Shown here piece by piece: positions 1-9,000 of a stretch of 38,329 bases of DNA; position 1 is the first letter of the stretch, and the number at the start of each line of letters is the position of its first letter. The notes below the pieces were generated by a model that ran no database searches, was not told where the DNA came from, and worked only from the letters and a program-made list of their open reading frames with translations. The DNA lies in the NCBI GenBank assembly GCA_017540605.1, contig JAFYAS010000046.1, forward strand, positions 1 through 38,329, in the 5' to 3' direction. This DNA is from Lachnospiraceae bacterium (GTDB lineage Bacteria; Bacillota; Clostridia; Lachnospirales; Lachnospiraceae). Made by a program: the position numbers and the translations under genes.

Positions 1-19
1 CAAATGTAAAATCATCCTG

Positions 20-39
20 GCTTCTGCGTCAGCAGAAGC
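20..39. repeat. perfect 8-bp inverted repeat (hairpin)
   Basis: GCTTCTGC and GCAGAAGC flank a 4-nt GTCA loop. It lies downstream, on the minus strand, of the short secreted ORF at 101-271. No run of T follows directly on either strand, so it is not a convincing intrinsic terminator. Confidence 0.6.
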
Positions 40-57
40 ATCCTTGTTGGGTGGGAA

Positions 58-76
58 CCGGCACCCAAGGTGCCGG
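58..76. repeat. perfect 8-bp inverted repeat (hairpin)
   Basis: CCGGCACC and GGTGCCGG flank a 3-nt CAA loop. Together with the hairpin at 20-39 it forms a pair of GC-rich stems just after the stop codon of the 56-residue ORF. There is no T-tract, so it may be a repeat element or a stabilising 3' structure rather than a terminator. Confidence 0.6.
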
Positions 77-100
77 GTGGGCTATAATAAATCCCATCTC

Positions 101-271
101 CTATATATCAAACCTATCTAGTTTTCGGACAGTCTCCCCCGTTTGTATCGTTAATGATACAGAGTTTTTCTTGAGCTTTACCGGTGTTACTTTAGCTGCA
201 TTTACCGGAACTGATGATGCTATCATGGCTACAGCAAGTGCTGAAGCTGCCACACGCTTGAATTTGTTCAT
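101..271 (-). pseudogene. short secreted ORF, probable remnant of a surface-protein gene
   Basis: The 56-codon ORF starts at ATG 271 behind a purine-rich ribosome binding site (GGAAGGAGAAGAAGGG). Residues 1-25 form a textbook signal peptide: MNKFKR, then a hydrophobic Ala/Val core ending in VNA-A. The following segment (VKLKKNSVSLTIQTGETVRK) resembles the first strands of a bacterial Ig-like (BIG2) domain, which normally continues for about 80 residues, but TAG occurs at codon 57. I therefore read it as the 5' stump of a larger surface protein cut by a rearrangement or frameshift. A genuine small secreted peptide is the alternative. Its promoter is at 324-352. Confidence 0.45.
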
Positions 272-303
272 AACCCTTCTTCTCCTTCCTTTTTATTGAT
301 TTT

Positions 304-319
304 CTTGGGTTTGCCCAAG
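304..319 (-). other. small hairpin in the 5' UTR of the short secreted ORF
   Basis: CTTGGG and CCCAAG flank a 4-nt loop, immediately downstream of the predicted -10 box at 324-329 and about 30 nt before the ribosome binding site. It would form the very 5' end of the transcript, where such stems often protect mRNA from decay (inference). Confidence 0.4.
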
Positions 320-323
320 TCAA

Positions 324-352
324 ATGATAACATTATGAGGGTGATAATGCAA
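324..352 (-). promoter_or_regulatory. sigma-A-type promoter for the short secreted ORF
   Basis: On the minus strand TTGCAT (347-352) and TATCAT (324-329) are separated by exactly 17 bp, a close match to the vegetative consensus. The predicted start of transcription lies near 317, about 45 nt before the ATG at 271. Of the rest of 272-541, the only other feature I can identify is the terminator at 496-531. Confidence 0.6.
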
Positions 353-495
353 CCGGAAAAATCCATTTAACAAAAAACGCTCCTTAAAAATGGTTGCTTA
401 TTGAAGAGTAGAGGTTTATAATTACAGGAAATCAGTTTGGGAAGGAACCGTTATGTGAAGCATGATTCAAACATTATACTTCAAATAAATGCTCG

Positions 496-531
496 TAAAA
501 AAATCGCCGGCATCCTTACTAACACCGGCGA
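496..531 (-). terminator. intrinsic terminator after the P-loop ATPase gene
   Basis: Read on the minus strand, TCGCCGG (525-531) pairs with CCGGCGA (504-510) around a 14-nt loop and is followed by seven T. It begins 11 nt after the stop codon of the ATPase gene and closes the cluster that includes it. Confidence 0.85.
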
Positions 532-541
532 GTTCTTAGAG

Positions 542-1144
542 TTATAAAGTTTTTGAACTTATTATATTGATAAGCTTTTGTATTTTATCCTCAAAATTCC
601 TTTCGCAGTCAATCTGAATGTAATTGGAATGCTGCTTCCATATATTCCCTATCTTGTTATCTATTTCTTTCGCCTCCGGTACAGCCTCTAATCTGAACTC
701 GCTATTTTCATATAGTTCAGGCATCTTGGATGCAACCGACAACATATGTATGATCAGGTCATAATTGCCGTATAACTGCTGTCTGTCAATTCCCATTTCC
801 TCTTCAATCAACTTCTGCTCTTTGTCATTCAGATAGATAAAATGGTCAAGAATTCCCCTGTCATATATAATGAGAACCTCCTGTTCCCCTTCAACAGAAC
901 ATGCCGCATCCATTATAACCTGTTCCTTTTTGCGCTGCAGATCTATTATTGCTTTCTGAAATGGAAGCTTGCCGTACTTTGCTAAAGTTATACCCATTTT
1001 CATTATTTCAGTGGGTACTTCGTTAACAAATATAACCCGACTTTTCTTTTCTTCAAAATATGTTCTTATATTTTCTATTGCAGTTGTCTTTCCTGCACAT
1101 GGACCACCGGTTATAACAACTCTTTTAACATTTTTCGGAATCAT
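542..1144 (-). CDS. AAA_28 (NadR/Ttd14-type) P-loop ATPase or kinase
   Basis: This 200-residue cytoplasmic protein has a Walker A loop GGPCAGKTT at residues 13-21, a VPTEIM segment at about 43-48, an IYDRGILD motif at 93-100 resembling the DR-x-x-xD of nucleoside-kinase-like enzymes, and a C-terminal R-LE-VPEAKEID-KI--W block (151-169). This is the pattern of the AAA_28 family, which includes the NadR kinase domain and eukaryotic Ttd14. The substrate cannot be told from the sequence. The start is supported by GGAGG 8 nt upstream. It is the last gene of its cluster, 134 bp after the U32-like gene, with a candidate promoter at 1179-1207 and a strong terminator behind it, so it may be transcribed alone. 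Confidence 0.8.
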   Translation of the reverse strand: MIPKNVKRVVITGGPCAGKTTAIENIRTYFEEKKSRVIFVNEVPTEIMKMGITLAKYGKLPFQKAIIDLQRKKEQVIMDAACSVEGEQEVLIIYDRGILDHFIYLNDKEQKLIEEEMGIDRQQLYGNYDLIIHMLSVASKMPELYENSEFRLEAVPEAKEIDNKIGNIWKQHSNYIQIDCERNFEDKIQKLINIISSKTL

Positions 1145-1178
1145 ATATCATCCTCCGTAACCCTACATATCACACGCT

Positions 1179-1207
1179 TTAATATATTCTCTAAGCACTT
1201 TTATCAA
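1179..1207 (-). promoter_or_regulatory. candidate promoter for the P-loop ATPase gene
   Basis: TTGATA (1202-1207) and TATTAA (1179-1184) lie 17 bp apart on the minus strand, within the 134-bp gap before the ATPase gene. The boxes are good but the region is AT-rich, so a chance match is possible. Confidence 0.4.
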
Positions 1208-1278
1208 AACTGCCCCAACTATGCAAACTTTACATTAACGGACTAAATGACTAATCTATTCTCTACAATAAGTGTACA

Positions 1279-2331
1279 TTATTTCATATTCAACTTTTTC
1301 CAGTATGCTTCACAGAAACCGCACTCTTCACAGCGATAATCACACTGTTTGTTCTTAAGCAGATTATCAAAAAAGCCCATTTTCTCAAGCTCTTCTGTAG
1401 AAATGAGCACATCCTTATTAGAGACATTCTGTGGCAGCATGAACAACTCAGGGATACTTCCCTCATACTCCATATCCATGTACGACTGCAGAGTTCTTAA
1501 CAGATACTCATGAGTGTTTGTTCGTCCTGTAATCTTGAAATTATGTATTCCTGTATGTTCCTTATAAAACTTAAGATATTGCGGAAGGATATAGGGTATC
1601 TTCAGCCAGCAGATGGGATATTCCTGTCTGGCTCTCTGGCACCGCTCAAATGGCCAGTTATTGAACAATTTATCTTTATTACCACCCATGGATGAATGTG
1701 TGTAACAGGCTGATCTTAAGACATTACTACATGGAGCATCACCATATAGACAAATCTCATTGGCAAGAAGCTCTATCTCAATACCATATTTCCCGGCCTC
1801 CTCCTGCATAGCCTTAAGAAGAGGAATATTTCTGTTTGCATAAATGTCAGCGCAAATCTTATTCACATGTCCATTCGCATAATGCTTGATAGCACTTGGC
1901 TTGTCAATTCCCTGTATGGTAGATATTTTGATCTTCAAATCCGTACATTCTTCCACGATCTCAATAAGCAGAGGATTTGCAATGATGACACTGTTGACCC
2001 CTACACTTTCAAGGTATTTGAACACGTCAATGATTTTATCCTTCTTGTTTGCATACTCATCTATAGACCGGTTAAATGAGGCGTTTGCTGTATAGTTAAT
2101 GCTGATACCATTCTCTGCGGCAACCTTAATATACTCCTCAAAGTTGGCTTTGTCCGAATTTGACAACCTGAAATCAGGTCTCGCTGAAGGCATATCAATA
2201 TATTCTGAGCGAAGACTTCCATATACCTCCGTCACCTTTATTTCTTCTGATTTTTCATTCATCCCGATAATAGAGTGTAACACGGAAATGTCAAAGTCTG
2301 TCCCTACATTTAATTCGATAATTGAATCCAT
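1279..2331 (-). CDS. U32 peptidase-like (UbiU/UbiV/YegQ-type) protein with extra C-terminal Cys cluster
   Basis: A protein of 350 residues resembling the U32 'collagenase-like peptidase' family, whose best studied members (UbiU, UbiV, RlhA, TrhP) are Fe-S proteins acting in hydroxylation rather than proteolysis. Counting from the upstream ATG at 2337, cysteines at about 196, 203 (C-x6-C), 211 and 233 sit where UbiU-like proteins carry a 4Fe-4S cluster, and a PSARPDFRL segment lies at about 50-58. An additional C-x3-C-x2-C-x2-C cluster ends the chain (about 332-342) and suggests a second metal site. I prefer the ATG at 2331 because a GGGGG element sits 7 nt upstream; the ATG at 2337 would touch it. 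It follows the HPr-kinase-like gene after 120 bp. Substrate unknown. Confidence 0.72.
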   Translation of the reverse strand: MDSIIELNVGTDFDISVLHSIIGMNEKSEEIKVTEVYGSLRSEYIDMPSARPDFRLSNSDKANFEEYIKVAAENGISINYTANASFNRSIDEYANKKDKIIDVFKYLESVGVNSVIIANPLLIEIVEECTDLKIKISTIQGIDKPSAIKHYANGHVNKICADIYANRNIPLLKAMQEEAGKYGIEIELLANEICLYGDAPCSNVLRSACYTHSSMGGNKDKLFNNWPFERCQRARQEYPICWLKIPYILPQYLKFYKEHTGIHNFKITGRTNTHEYLLRTLQSYMDMEYEGSIPELFMLPQNVSNKDVLISTEELEKMGFFDNLLKNKQCDYRCEECGFCEAYWKKLNMK

Positions 2332-2396
2332 TCTCATACCCCCTATTCTGTCTGCTATTTTTGTCTATAAAGCAAGGTCGCATGACAATTGATGTT

Positions 2397-2424
2397 GTTA
2401 TATCCCACCCGAAATACTCTGTAA
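2397..2424 (-). promoter_or_regulatory. weak candidate promoter for the U32-like gene
   Basis: TTACAG (2419-2424) and TATAAC (2397-2402) are 16 bp apart in the gap between the HPr-kinase-like and U32-like genes. The -10 box is good and the -35 box poor. Read-through from upstream is equally possible, since no terminator is visible here. Confidence 0.25.
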
Positions 2425-2451
2425 TCAATCTTTAAAGCATCAATAATCAAT

Positions 2452-3555
2452 TTATCCTATCAAATCATTAATGATTTCTTCAAAATAATCCCTGTAATTG
2501 AAATCCGTGTGAAGTCTTACATACCTTACATCTTCAATCTGGCAGTTATTCCTGCACTCCTCACTTTCTGCATCGCATGACAGAAGGGGAATCAGCCAGT
2601 CCGTATTATAATCTCTGTTGCTTATAGTATTAATACTGTCTATCTCGTCTTTACTTAAATCAACAATCTCATATCCACTGTAATCACCGTCAATCTCAGG
2701 AACTATAACACAGTCTATCGACTCAAGCTTCTTTCCGGATTCACTGTGAAGCTTTATAGTATCTAGAGCAACCCTCACACTCTCGTCCTCTCTTGCAAGA
2801 TAAAGTTCCTTCGGAGACACATTCTCCTCGGTGCAGAACTCACTGAAGTATTCCCGGAAGGCATAAAGGGTTCCCTTCCTTATCGTTATATAATTCTTTG
2901 AGCCTGTGTTGATTATCTGTGATGAATTAACTATATATGTTATATCTTCGGAAATCAGAGCACCGCCATCAAATCCGAACAACAGCCCAAATGTTGTCTT
3001 TCCGTGACCACTCTCAGCGGCAACTATGATATTCTTACCCCTGTAATTGACAGATGTACCATGAATAAGGTGAATATCCCCTGATAGTACAAATGGTGTA
3101 GTTCCCAGATGTTTAATAAGTCCATGGAGTTCTCCTGTTACGGTATCTGCTAACACGATAAGCTTATTAGAACCTATACGGGTAATCATCAGAGCCTTTT
3201 TCCGCCAATCGACAAGTGCATACTCGCCATCCACCTCATAGACATCAATCCCCGGACTTGGCATTCTCCGATTGAATACCTCTTTTTCCGACTTTGTCAG
3301 ATTATGGGTCATATAATTACGAAGCTCACCGCTTAACTTTTCATCGATATCAACTATAATCTCGAATTTGTCCTTACAGTCTTCATAATTTTCCTTACCG
3401 AATACATCAGAAAGCACAAGGAGTTCATCCACTATAGATTCCGCCTCTTTAGACAAAGTCTTTACCTTAACCCCTGTGTGCCTGTTCGATATGCACACCC
3501 GCTCGTTAACATTTTCATATTTTTCTGCCAGTTTATTATATAACTTATTTATCAT
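2452..3555 (-). CDS. HPr-kinase-like (HprK/PEPCK-fold) P-loop protein
   Basis: A protein of 367 residues. A variable N-terminal part (1-155) is followed by a segment typical of HPr serine kinase-related proteins: IHGTSV--RGKNIIV (165-178), Walker A AESGHGKTT (180-188) and ISEDIT (201-206), which matches the S-DDIT motif after the P-loop in HprK-like kinases. Near the C-terminus there are three Cys (LSCDAESEECRNNC). It is too long, and too divergent at the N-terminus, for the classical HprK/P regulator of carbon catabolite control. Stand-alone HprK-like proteins in other bacteria modify peptides or small molecules. It starts inside the preceding acidic membrane-protein gene (11-nt overlap), implying coupled translation and probably a shared function. 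Target unknown. Confidence 0.7.
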   Translation of the reverse strand: MINKLYNKLAEKYENVNERVCISNRHTGVKVKTLSKEAESIVDELLVLSDVFGKENYEDCKDKFEIIVDIDEKLSGELRNYMTHNLTKSEKEVFNRRMPSPGIDVYEVDGEYALVDWRKKALMITRIGSNKLIVLADTVTGELHGLIKHLGTTPFVLSGDIHLIHGTSVNYRGKNIIVAAESGHGKTTFGLLFGFDGGALISEDITYIVNSSQIINTGSKNYITIRKGTLYAFREYFSEFCTEENVSPKELYLAREDESVRVALDTIKLHSESGKKLESIDCVIVPEIDGDYSGYEIVDLSKDEIDSINTISNRDYNTDWLIPLLSCDAESEECRNNCQIEDVRYVRLHTDFNYRDYFEEIINDLIG

Positions 3556-4219
3556 TCTCTACCCCATTTTCCCCCTGCATCTGTAATTGTTCCTGTTCTT
3601 CTTCCTGCAAACCTTCCGATTCTAACTTTCTGCTTTTCACATTTACCTCTACGGTAATTTCCTTGCCGCAATTGTCACACACATAAGTATATATTATCTT
3701 TCCGTTGTTTTCTTCGCTTGTCTTACTCAGTCTGAAACTATGACCATTTTCTTCCGGATTCTCTGCGTCCGTTCCGGATTCAGAATTATTATCATCGTCA
3801 TTATAACCGTCATCCGAAGATTCCATACTCTCATTACTGCCTCGCATATTAGCGGCTTCGCCATTCCTTATGGCAAGTGACTTTCCGTATGAGCTTGTGA
3901 TTATAGCCGCCCCTGTAACAAGCATTACAATTGTTCTTGCGATAGCAGATACCGCATTGGCGGCAACAGCCCCCGACATGCCGGAAGCACCTGTCGAAGA
4001 TGATGAATCATTATTATAATCATCGCCCTCTTCTTCATCTGTCAACGAGGATTCCATCCCGTTAATATCGGGATAATCCAGGGAATGCTCGTAGTCACCG
4101 TTATAGTCATCTGCCGCGTCTTGCGCATCTAATGCAGTATATAAAGAAGTATTATAATCATCACAGTCTATATCTATATAATTCCATTCCGGATGATCTT
4201 CGTAATCTCGTGGCATCAT
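3545..4219 (-). CDS. acidic single-pass membrane protein of unknown function
   Basis: I do not recognise this 224-residue protein. Residues 1-75 are very rich in Asp, Glu, Tyr and Asn and end in a Ser run (NNDSSSSTGASG). A single hydrophobic segment covers about 83-108 (AVAANAVSAIARTIVMLVTGAAI). A second Asp/Ser/Asn-rich stretch spans 125-155. A small C-terminal block around 160-195 has a CDNC pair (181-184) within a beta-rich sequence, followed by a Glu/Gln-rich tail. The start is supported by GGGAGGG 7 nt upstream. It lies 26 nt after the MscS-like gene and overlaps the HPr-kinase-like gene by 11 nt. Its Ser-rich acidic tracts would suit a substrate or membrane scaffold for that kinase-like protein, but this is only inference. 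Confidence 0.7.
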   Translation of the reverse strand: MMPRDYEDHPEWNYIDIDCDDYNTSLYTALDAQDAADDYNGDYEHSLDYPDINGMESSLTDEEEGDDYNNDSSSSTGASGMSGAVAANAVSAIARTIVMLVTGAAIITSSYGKSLAIRNGEAANMRGSNESMESSDDGYNDDDNNSESGTDAENPEENGHSFRLSKTSEENNGKIIYTYVCDNCGKEITVEVNVKSRKLESEGLQEEEQEQLQMQGENGVENDK

Positions 4220-4245
4220 AGAGCTTCCCTCCCTTCATGTTATAT

Positions 4246-5409
4246 CTAATCTGTATGCTTGATATAATTATTCCATCCAAAACTGATGTTATATTCATCA
4301 AAGAGCAGCTTTAACTCTCTAAATAATTTTCTCTTAACTCTCGGTCTTGCTGCCTCATTACATCCGGCAATTATTCTTATGGTAAGTCCATTACCGTCTA
4401 TATTAGTTACCCCAAGATATGTAGGTCCATCTATTATATCCGGAATCTTCTCTTTCATGGCTGGAAGCGCATCCTTGATGATCTTCTCTGCACGTATCAG
4501 GTCAACATCATAATCAAGTACAAGATGCAGGGCAAGCATGGTCTTCTTCTCTGTCATGTTGATAAGTGTTCCGATTGATGAGTTACGTATGATCTTAATA
4601 TTCTGACTCTTATCCTCAATTTTGGTAGATCTGATTCCGATGGCGATAACCTTTCCGTAGAAATTATCAACGGTTATGATATCTCCCACATCATATAGAT
4701 GTTCAATAAGAATAAAGAATCCTGCCACAATATCCGCAACAATACTTTCCGCACCGAGACCTACAATCATAGCAAGTATTCCAACACCGGCAAGAAGCTC
4801 TGTGGTATTCATTCCCAGTGTACGTAATATCATGAATAACAGTACAAGGACGGCAGTATATCTTACTGCACTCTGAAAAAGACTTATTATCGCAGTTCCC
4901 GTTTTCTTCGTAAGCTCCGGAGTTGCTATTATCTTGTCAAATATCCATGTAAGCACTTCTCGTACAGTAAGAACCATTATCACAAGACTAAGTATTCTGT
5001 AGAAACGTATAGGCTCAAAGTCTCCGTCTTCAGAGAACAGATAAAGACTTCTGAAGAACTCATTGTCTGCTCCAAGCAGCTTCTTACCAAAGATAAGCAA
5101 CACATAATAAACTATAACCACCAAAACTACGGCAATCTTAATTGCCATCAGCATAGGATCGCTTATTCCTTTATTGTCCTTTTCATCATTTTTCTTATCC
5201 GATTTCTTGTCCTTCGAACCCTTGTCATCAGGTTTCTTGTCGTCAGGTTTTTTACCCTCCGGTTTTTTACCGTCATCAGGTTTCTTGTCGTCAGGTTTTT
5301 TACCCTCCGGTTTTTTACCGTCATCAGGCTTCTTATCGTCCTCATCTCCAGCATCATCAAGAGAGTGAAACAATTCACCGTCGACATCATATAATTCGTA
5401 ATCGTCCAT
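4246..5409 (-). CDS. MscS-family mechanosensitive channel with Lys/Pro/Asp repeat N-terminus
   Basis: A 387-residue membrane protein. Residues 1-80 are hydrophilic and include KKPDDGKKPEG-type repeats (about 26-63). Hydrophobic segments follow at about 86-108, 134-160, 171-197 and 202-238. The last two and the following VGDIITVDNFYGKVIAIGIRST segment (241-262, interrupted here only by naming) are characteristic of the pore helix and beta domain of small-conductance mechanosensitive channels (PF00924). These open under membrane tension to release solutes, though several homologues have other roles. GGAG upstream of the ATG supports the start. It is 52 nt downstream of the dCMP deaminase gene and 26 nt before the acidic membrane-protein gene, so the three look co-transcribed. 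The stop codon is TAG. Confidence 0.88.
   Translation of the reverse strand: MDDYELYDVDGELFHSLDDAGDEDDKKPDDGKKPEGKKPDDKKPDDGKKPEGKKPDDKKPDDKGSKDKKSDKKNDEKDNKGISDPMLMAIKIAVVLVVIVYYVLLIFGKKLLGADNEFFRSLYLFSEDGDFEPIRFYRILSLVIMVLTVREVLTWIFDKIIATPELTKKTGTAIISLFQSAVRYTAVLVLLFMILRTLGMNTTELLAGVGILAMIVGLGAESIVADIVAGFFILIEHLYDVGDIITVDNFYGKVIAIGIRSTKIEDKSQNIKIIRNSSIGTLINMTEKKTMLALHLVLDYDVDLIRAEKIIKDALPAMKEKIPDIIDGPTYLGVTNIDGNGLTIRIIAGCNEAARPRVKRKLFRELKLLFDEYNISFGWNNYIKHTD
5228..5340. repeat. 48-bp tandem repeat inside the MscS-like gene
   Basis: Two perfect 48-bp copies (5228-5275 and 5276-5323) and part of a degenerate third encode the KKPDDGKKPEG-type N-terminal repeat. The unit is a multiple of 3, so changes in copy number would keep the frame and change the length of the cytoplasmic or surface tail. 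Confidence 0.9.
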
Positions 5410-5461
5410 ATTCGTCTCCTTTTGTTATTGTCCGTTATTAGGTGGTTGATATAAGCAATCC

Positions 5462-5944
5462 CTATATCTTCATGATCAGTTCCTTCTCTCCCTTCTCATA
5501 TTTTCGATATATTACTCCGGCAGAATCAAGCATTCTCATGGAAGCAATAACAAACGCCTCCTTTTCATACTTATTCTCCAGATAAATAACCTCAGAAATC
5601 CCTACCTGAATAATCGCCTTGGCACATTCATTGCAGGGAAAAAGAGTCGTATAGAGCCTTGCATTTTTCATATCTCTTCCTGTACCATTAAGAATAGCAT
5701 TTAATTCAGCGTGCACACAGTACATATACTTTGTGCCAAGCTCAGACTCTGCCTCTCTGTCCCATGGATATTCATCATCGGAACACCCTCTCGGGAACCC
5801 GTTATATCCTGTTGAAATGATTCTGTTATCCACTCCCACAAGACAAGCCCCCACGCAGGTATTCGGGTCCTTGCTTCTCTCGGCAGAGATACGCGCCACA
5901 CTCATAAAATACTGATCCCAATTAATATAATCTTCTCTCTTCAT
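5462..5944 (-). CDS. deoxycytidylate (dCMP) deaminase
   Basis: This 160-residue cytoplasmic enzyme of the cytidine/deoxycytidylate deaminase fold converts dCMP to dUMP for thymidylate synthesis (the ComEB/Dctd group). The zinc site is clear: HAE at residues 78-80 supplies the His ligand and catalytic Glu, and PCNEC at 103-107 supplies the two Cys ligands. The N-terminal NW--YFM--A--ISAERSKDP--CVGA pattern is also typical. AGGAAGGGAG lies before the ATG. It begins the apparent operon leading into the MscS-like gene and follows the giant surface-protein gene after 57 nt without a visible terminator. It ends in TAG. Confidence 0.92.
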   Translation of the reverse strand: MKREDYINWDQYFMSVARISAERSKDPNTCVGACLVGVDNRIISTGYNGFPRGCSDDEYPWDREAESELGTKYMYCVHAELNAILNGTGRDMKNARLYTTLFPCNECAKAIIQVGISEVIYLENKYEKEAFVIASMRMLDSAGVIYRKYEKGEKELIMKI

Positions 5945-6001
5945 ACAACTCCCTTCCTAACAACCGGCCTATATGCTGATCTGCTCAATCAAACAGAATA
6001 A

Positions 6002-9000
6002 TCACTCCGCGACCTGTTTGCTTACATCCCCTATAGGTAACTCCAAAGTGAAACTGTCTTTGCCGGCATCATAAGTTATTCTCAAGCTATAATTTCCTTC
6101 TTTAAGCTCCTCAAACCGATATGTTCCAATACCGCCTGTAAAAAATGCTATACCTCTCTTACATTCCTCACCGTTCCTGTAAAGTATCAGTTTAGCCATA
6201 CCATCTATGCCCTCATACCGGATATTGCCTGAAATATCATATACGGTATCGCCCTCTTCATTGACAGAGCTCTTAACGGTATATCCTATAGCATAAATCG
6301 AGAATTGATTCGTATAAATATATACCTTCTTAGTAATCTTATCAACACGGTATGTACCATCCTGTCTTGAATCACTCTCTGTAAGTCTTGTGGCAGCTGA
6401 GCCGTGGTAACGATATGCGGCTAAGCCTTCCTCAGATACATGATAATATGGTATGCATATTTCAAGAATATTAGTAGTCGTATTCAAAACAGTTTGAACA
6501 GATCCAACATCCTTGATTACTTTGATATCGAAGAAAGTGAGCATTCTTCCTTCTGCAATATTCTTTATTGCCGTAACGCCGTCACCTTCTGCATTTTCCT
6601 CCGCCATCTGTTCTACCGACATCGTAACAGTGACATCAGAAGCTTCACCTTCCTGTAAAGCTTTGGCTTCTTCATCCAATCCGTTAACACTTACTGACGG
6701 GGTTCCTTCCTTCAACTCCACTGATGAACTTGAAGTACCTTCCTTCTTCTCCTTGACAGTTACTTTGGCAGAACCGGTATAGGTGATATAATTGTCTGCC
6801 TCAACCTTAAAGTACACTGTAAGTGAACCTTCCTTAGTTATGGCAGGAGACTTCCTGCTGTCGTACTCACCTTTTTCCTTGCCATATGTAATGGTGTAGC
6901 CACTCTTAGGGTCAGTGACCTTAACTTCTATTCCATGCTCTTTCTCATCATATTCAACACTCACATCCTTAGCCGTAACGCTCATCTTCTTTTTGGCAAT
7001 CTCCCAATCACAAGAAGCGGTAGGCTCGTCATCAGATAATTTGTAGTTGGCTGCTTTCTGACCTTCTACACCTGTAATCTTTGCAGTATACTTTCCGGCA
7101 TTTTTCTTCTCATTATCCGAATATATAAGTGTAAGAACATCATCATTTATCGTCTTTGCCTTAGCCGTAACACTCTGTTTCTTTCCGTTGTAGGTATATT
7201 CCTTATCTGCATCATTCCATGTAAATGTCAGTTTTTTGGGATTAACCTTCAGTTTGCCCGAAACGAAAGTTATATCATAATTCTCAGCTGTTACACCTTT
7301 AGGAACAATTGAATATGAGCTTCCCACATCTCCATATTGCTCATAATCGATATTATAAGAAAGCGTACCCTTCAGAACTTTCTTTGTCTCATCATTAACA
7401 AATCCCGAATACTCAACTCCGTTATTATCAGGTTTATCGCCGTAGGTAATCGTAGCATCCCTGGCTGTCACTTTAAGGGGCACTTTGGTAATCTCCACCG
7501 TCTTGCTTCCCGATATCGGTTCTATGGTATAACCCTTACATTGGACATAATAATATACCGTATATTTGCCTGCATCCGTAAATGTGGGTGACTCTTTGCT
7601 GCCGTCATCCTTGTAATTATCCTTACCAAGCTCTTTGGTACTATAATATACTGTTGCCTCAGGTGAATCACCATCGAATATTCCGATAAGCTCCCCTGAT
7701 TCGCCTTCAAGCTCTTTAACTGTAATACCATGTGCCTTGCCGTCATATTTTCCCGAATAACCTGATACGGTTATTGACACTCCGCCCTTGGTGATGGTGT
7801 ACTGTCCATCCTCTAAAGCGACATCATAGTTAGGGTTCTCTTTCCAGCTTACCGTAATAGGGTAATCACCCGGCTCAGAGCCTTTGGCTGCCGTTGTAGA
7901 CAATGTAATTCCAAGGTCATCATCTTCTACATAGCTGCCACCGATAGTATATGTTAATTCAGCTAACTCCTCATTATAAACGGTCGACTTATCATCTGCC
8001 ATAATCGTAATGGCTGCAGGTTCAATAACAAATGATGTCTTAGCCTCACCTGCCGGATAGTTATCTGTCTCCGCAATGCTTGCCTTCACATACCAGGTTC
8101 CGGCATCTGTCGGAACAGCGTCAGAATACTCTCCATTCTCTGAGGATGAATATGTATATGTGGCTGTATCTGCGCCGAAATCGGCTGTTGATGTCGGTGT
8201 CTTTGCTGCTTCTCCGTATGTCCAGCCTTCAATATCAACTGTTACGTTATTCGCTGTCGCAGTTACAATCTTAAATGTCAGTGTCTTTGCTGCTTCCTCG
8301 CTATCCGTCCATTTATAATTAACTGCATCTTTAAGTGTAAGTACAACATCATAGCTTCCCACATCTGTTCCGCCATTATTGGTCGTAACGTTATATAAGT
8401 CACTCGTCTCTACATCCGCTGTCTGTTTATCTCCTGTATAATTCTTATTCGCAATGGTAGGAGCCGTCACTTCCGCTTTGGTGATTGTAAAGTCAGCCGT
8501 TGCTTCACCACCAAGATAGTTATCCGTCTCAGCAATCACGGCTTTAACAGTATATTCACCTGCAATCGAAGGAACCGTTTCAGAGAAATCTGTTGTCCCC
8601 TTCTTTGCGTATGTATATTTCACTTCACCATTACCGGTGTTACCGCTTACACTCGGTGTACTGGCAGTCCCTCCATATTTCCAACCTGAAATACTGACAG
8701 TTGGAGTAATTGAAATTTTCTCAGCGTAAGTGTATGTATAGGTGGTATCCGCTGTAATCACCGCATCTGCACTTGGAGTTGTATCCCAGTTTCCTGCTTT
8801 GTATGTAGCATTAGGATTATCCCCTGCTGCCGGAATCTGTGATGCAGTAAGTTTCAACGCTTCAGCTTCATAGCCGCTCAAGATAATAGTCTTGTCTGTC
8901 GTTTCTCCGTCATTCCACGATCCGTTCACAACCTTGAAGGTAACAGTCTTAGATATTGGGACACCTAACGCAAGCTGTCCATCCGAGTTCTTGAACACTT

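Noticed and set aside
51-299. Plus-strand 82-codon frame at the left edge
   Set aside because: Antisense to the short ORF with a clear signal peptide, promoter and ribosome binding site on the minus strand.
5228-5340. CRISPR-like repeats
   Set aside because: The copies are adjacent with no spacers and lie in frame inside a protein repeat.
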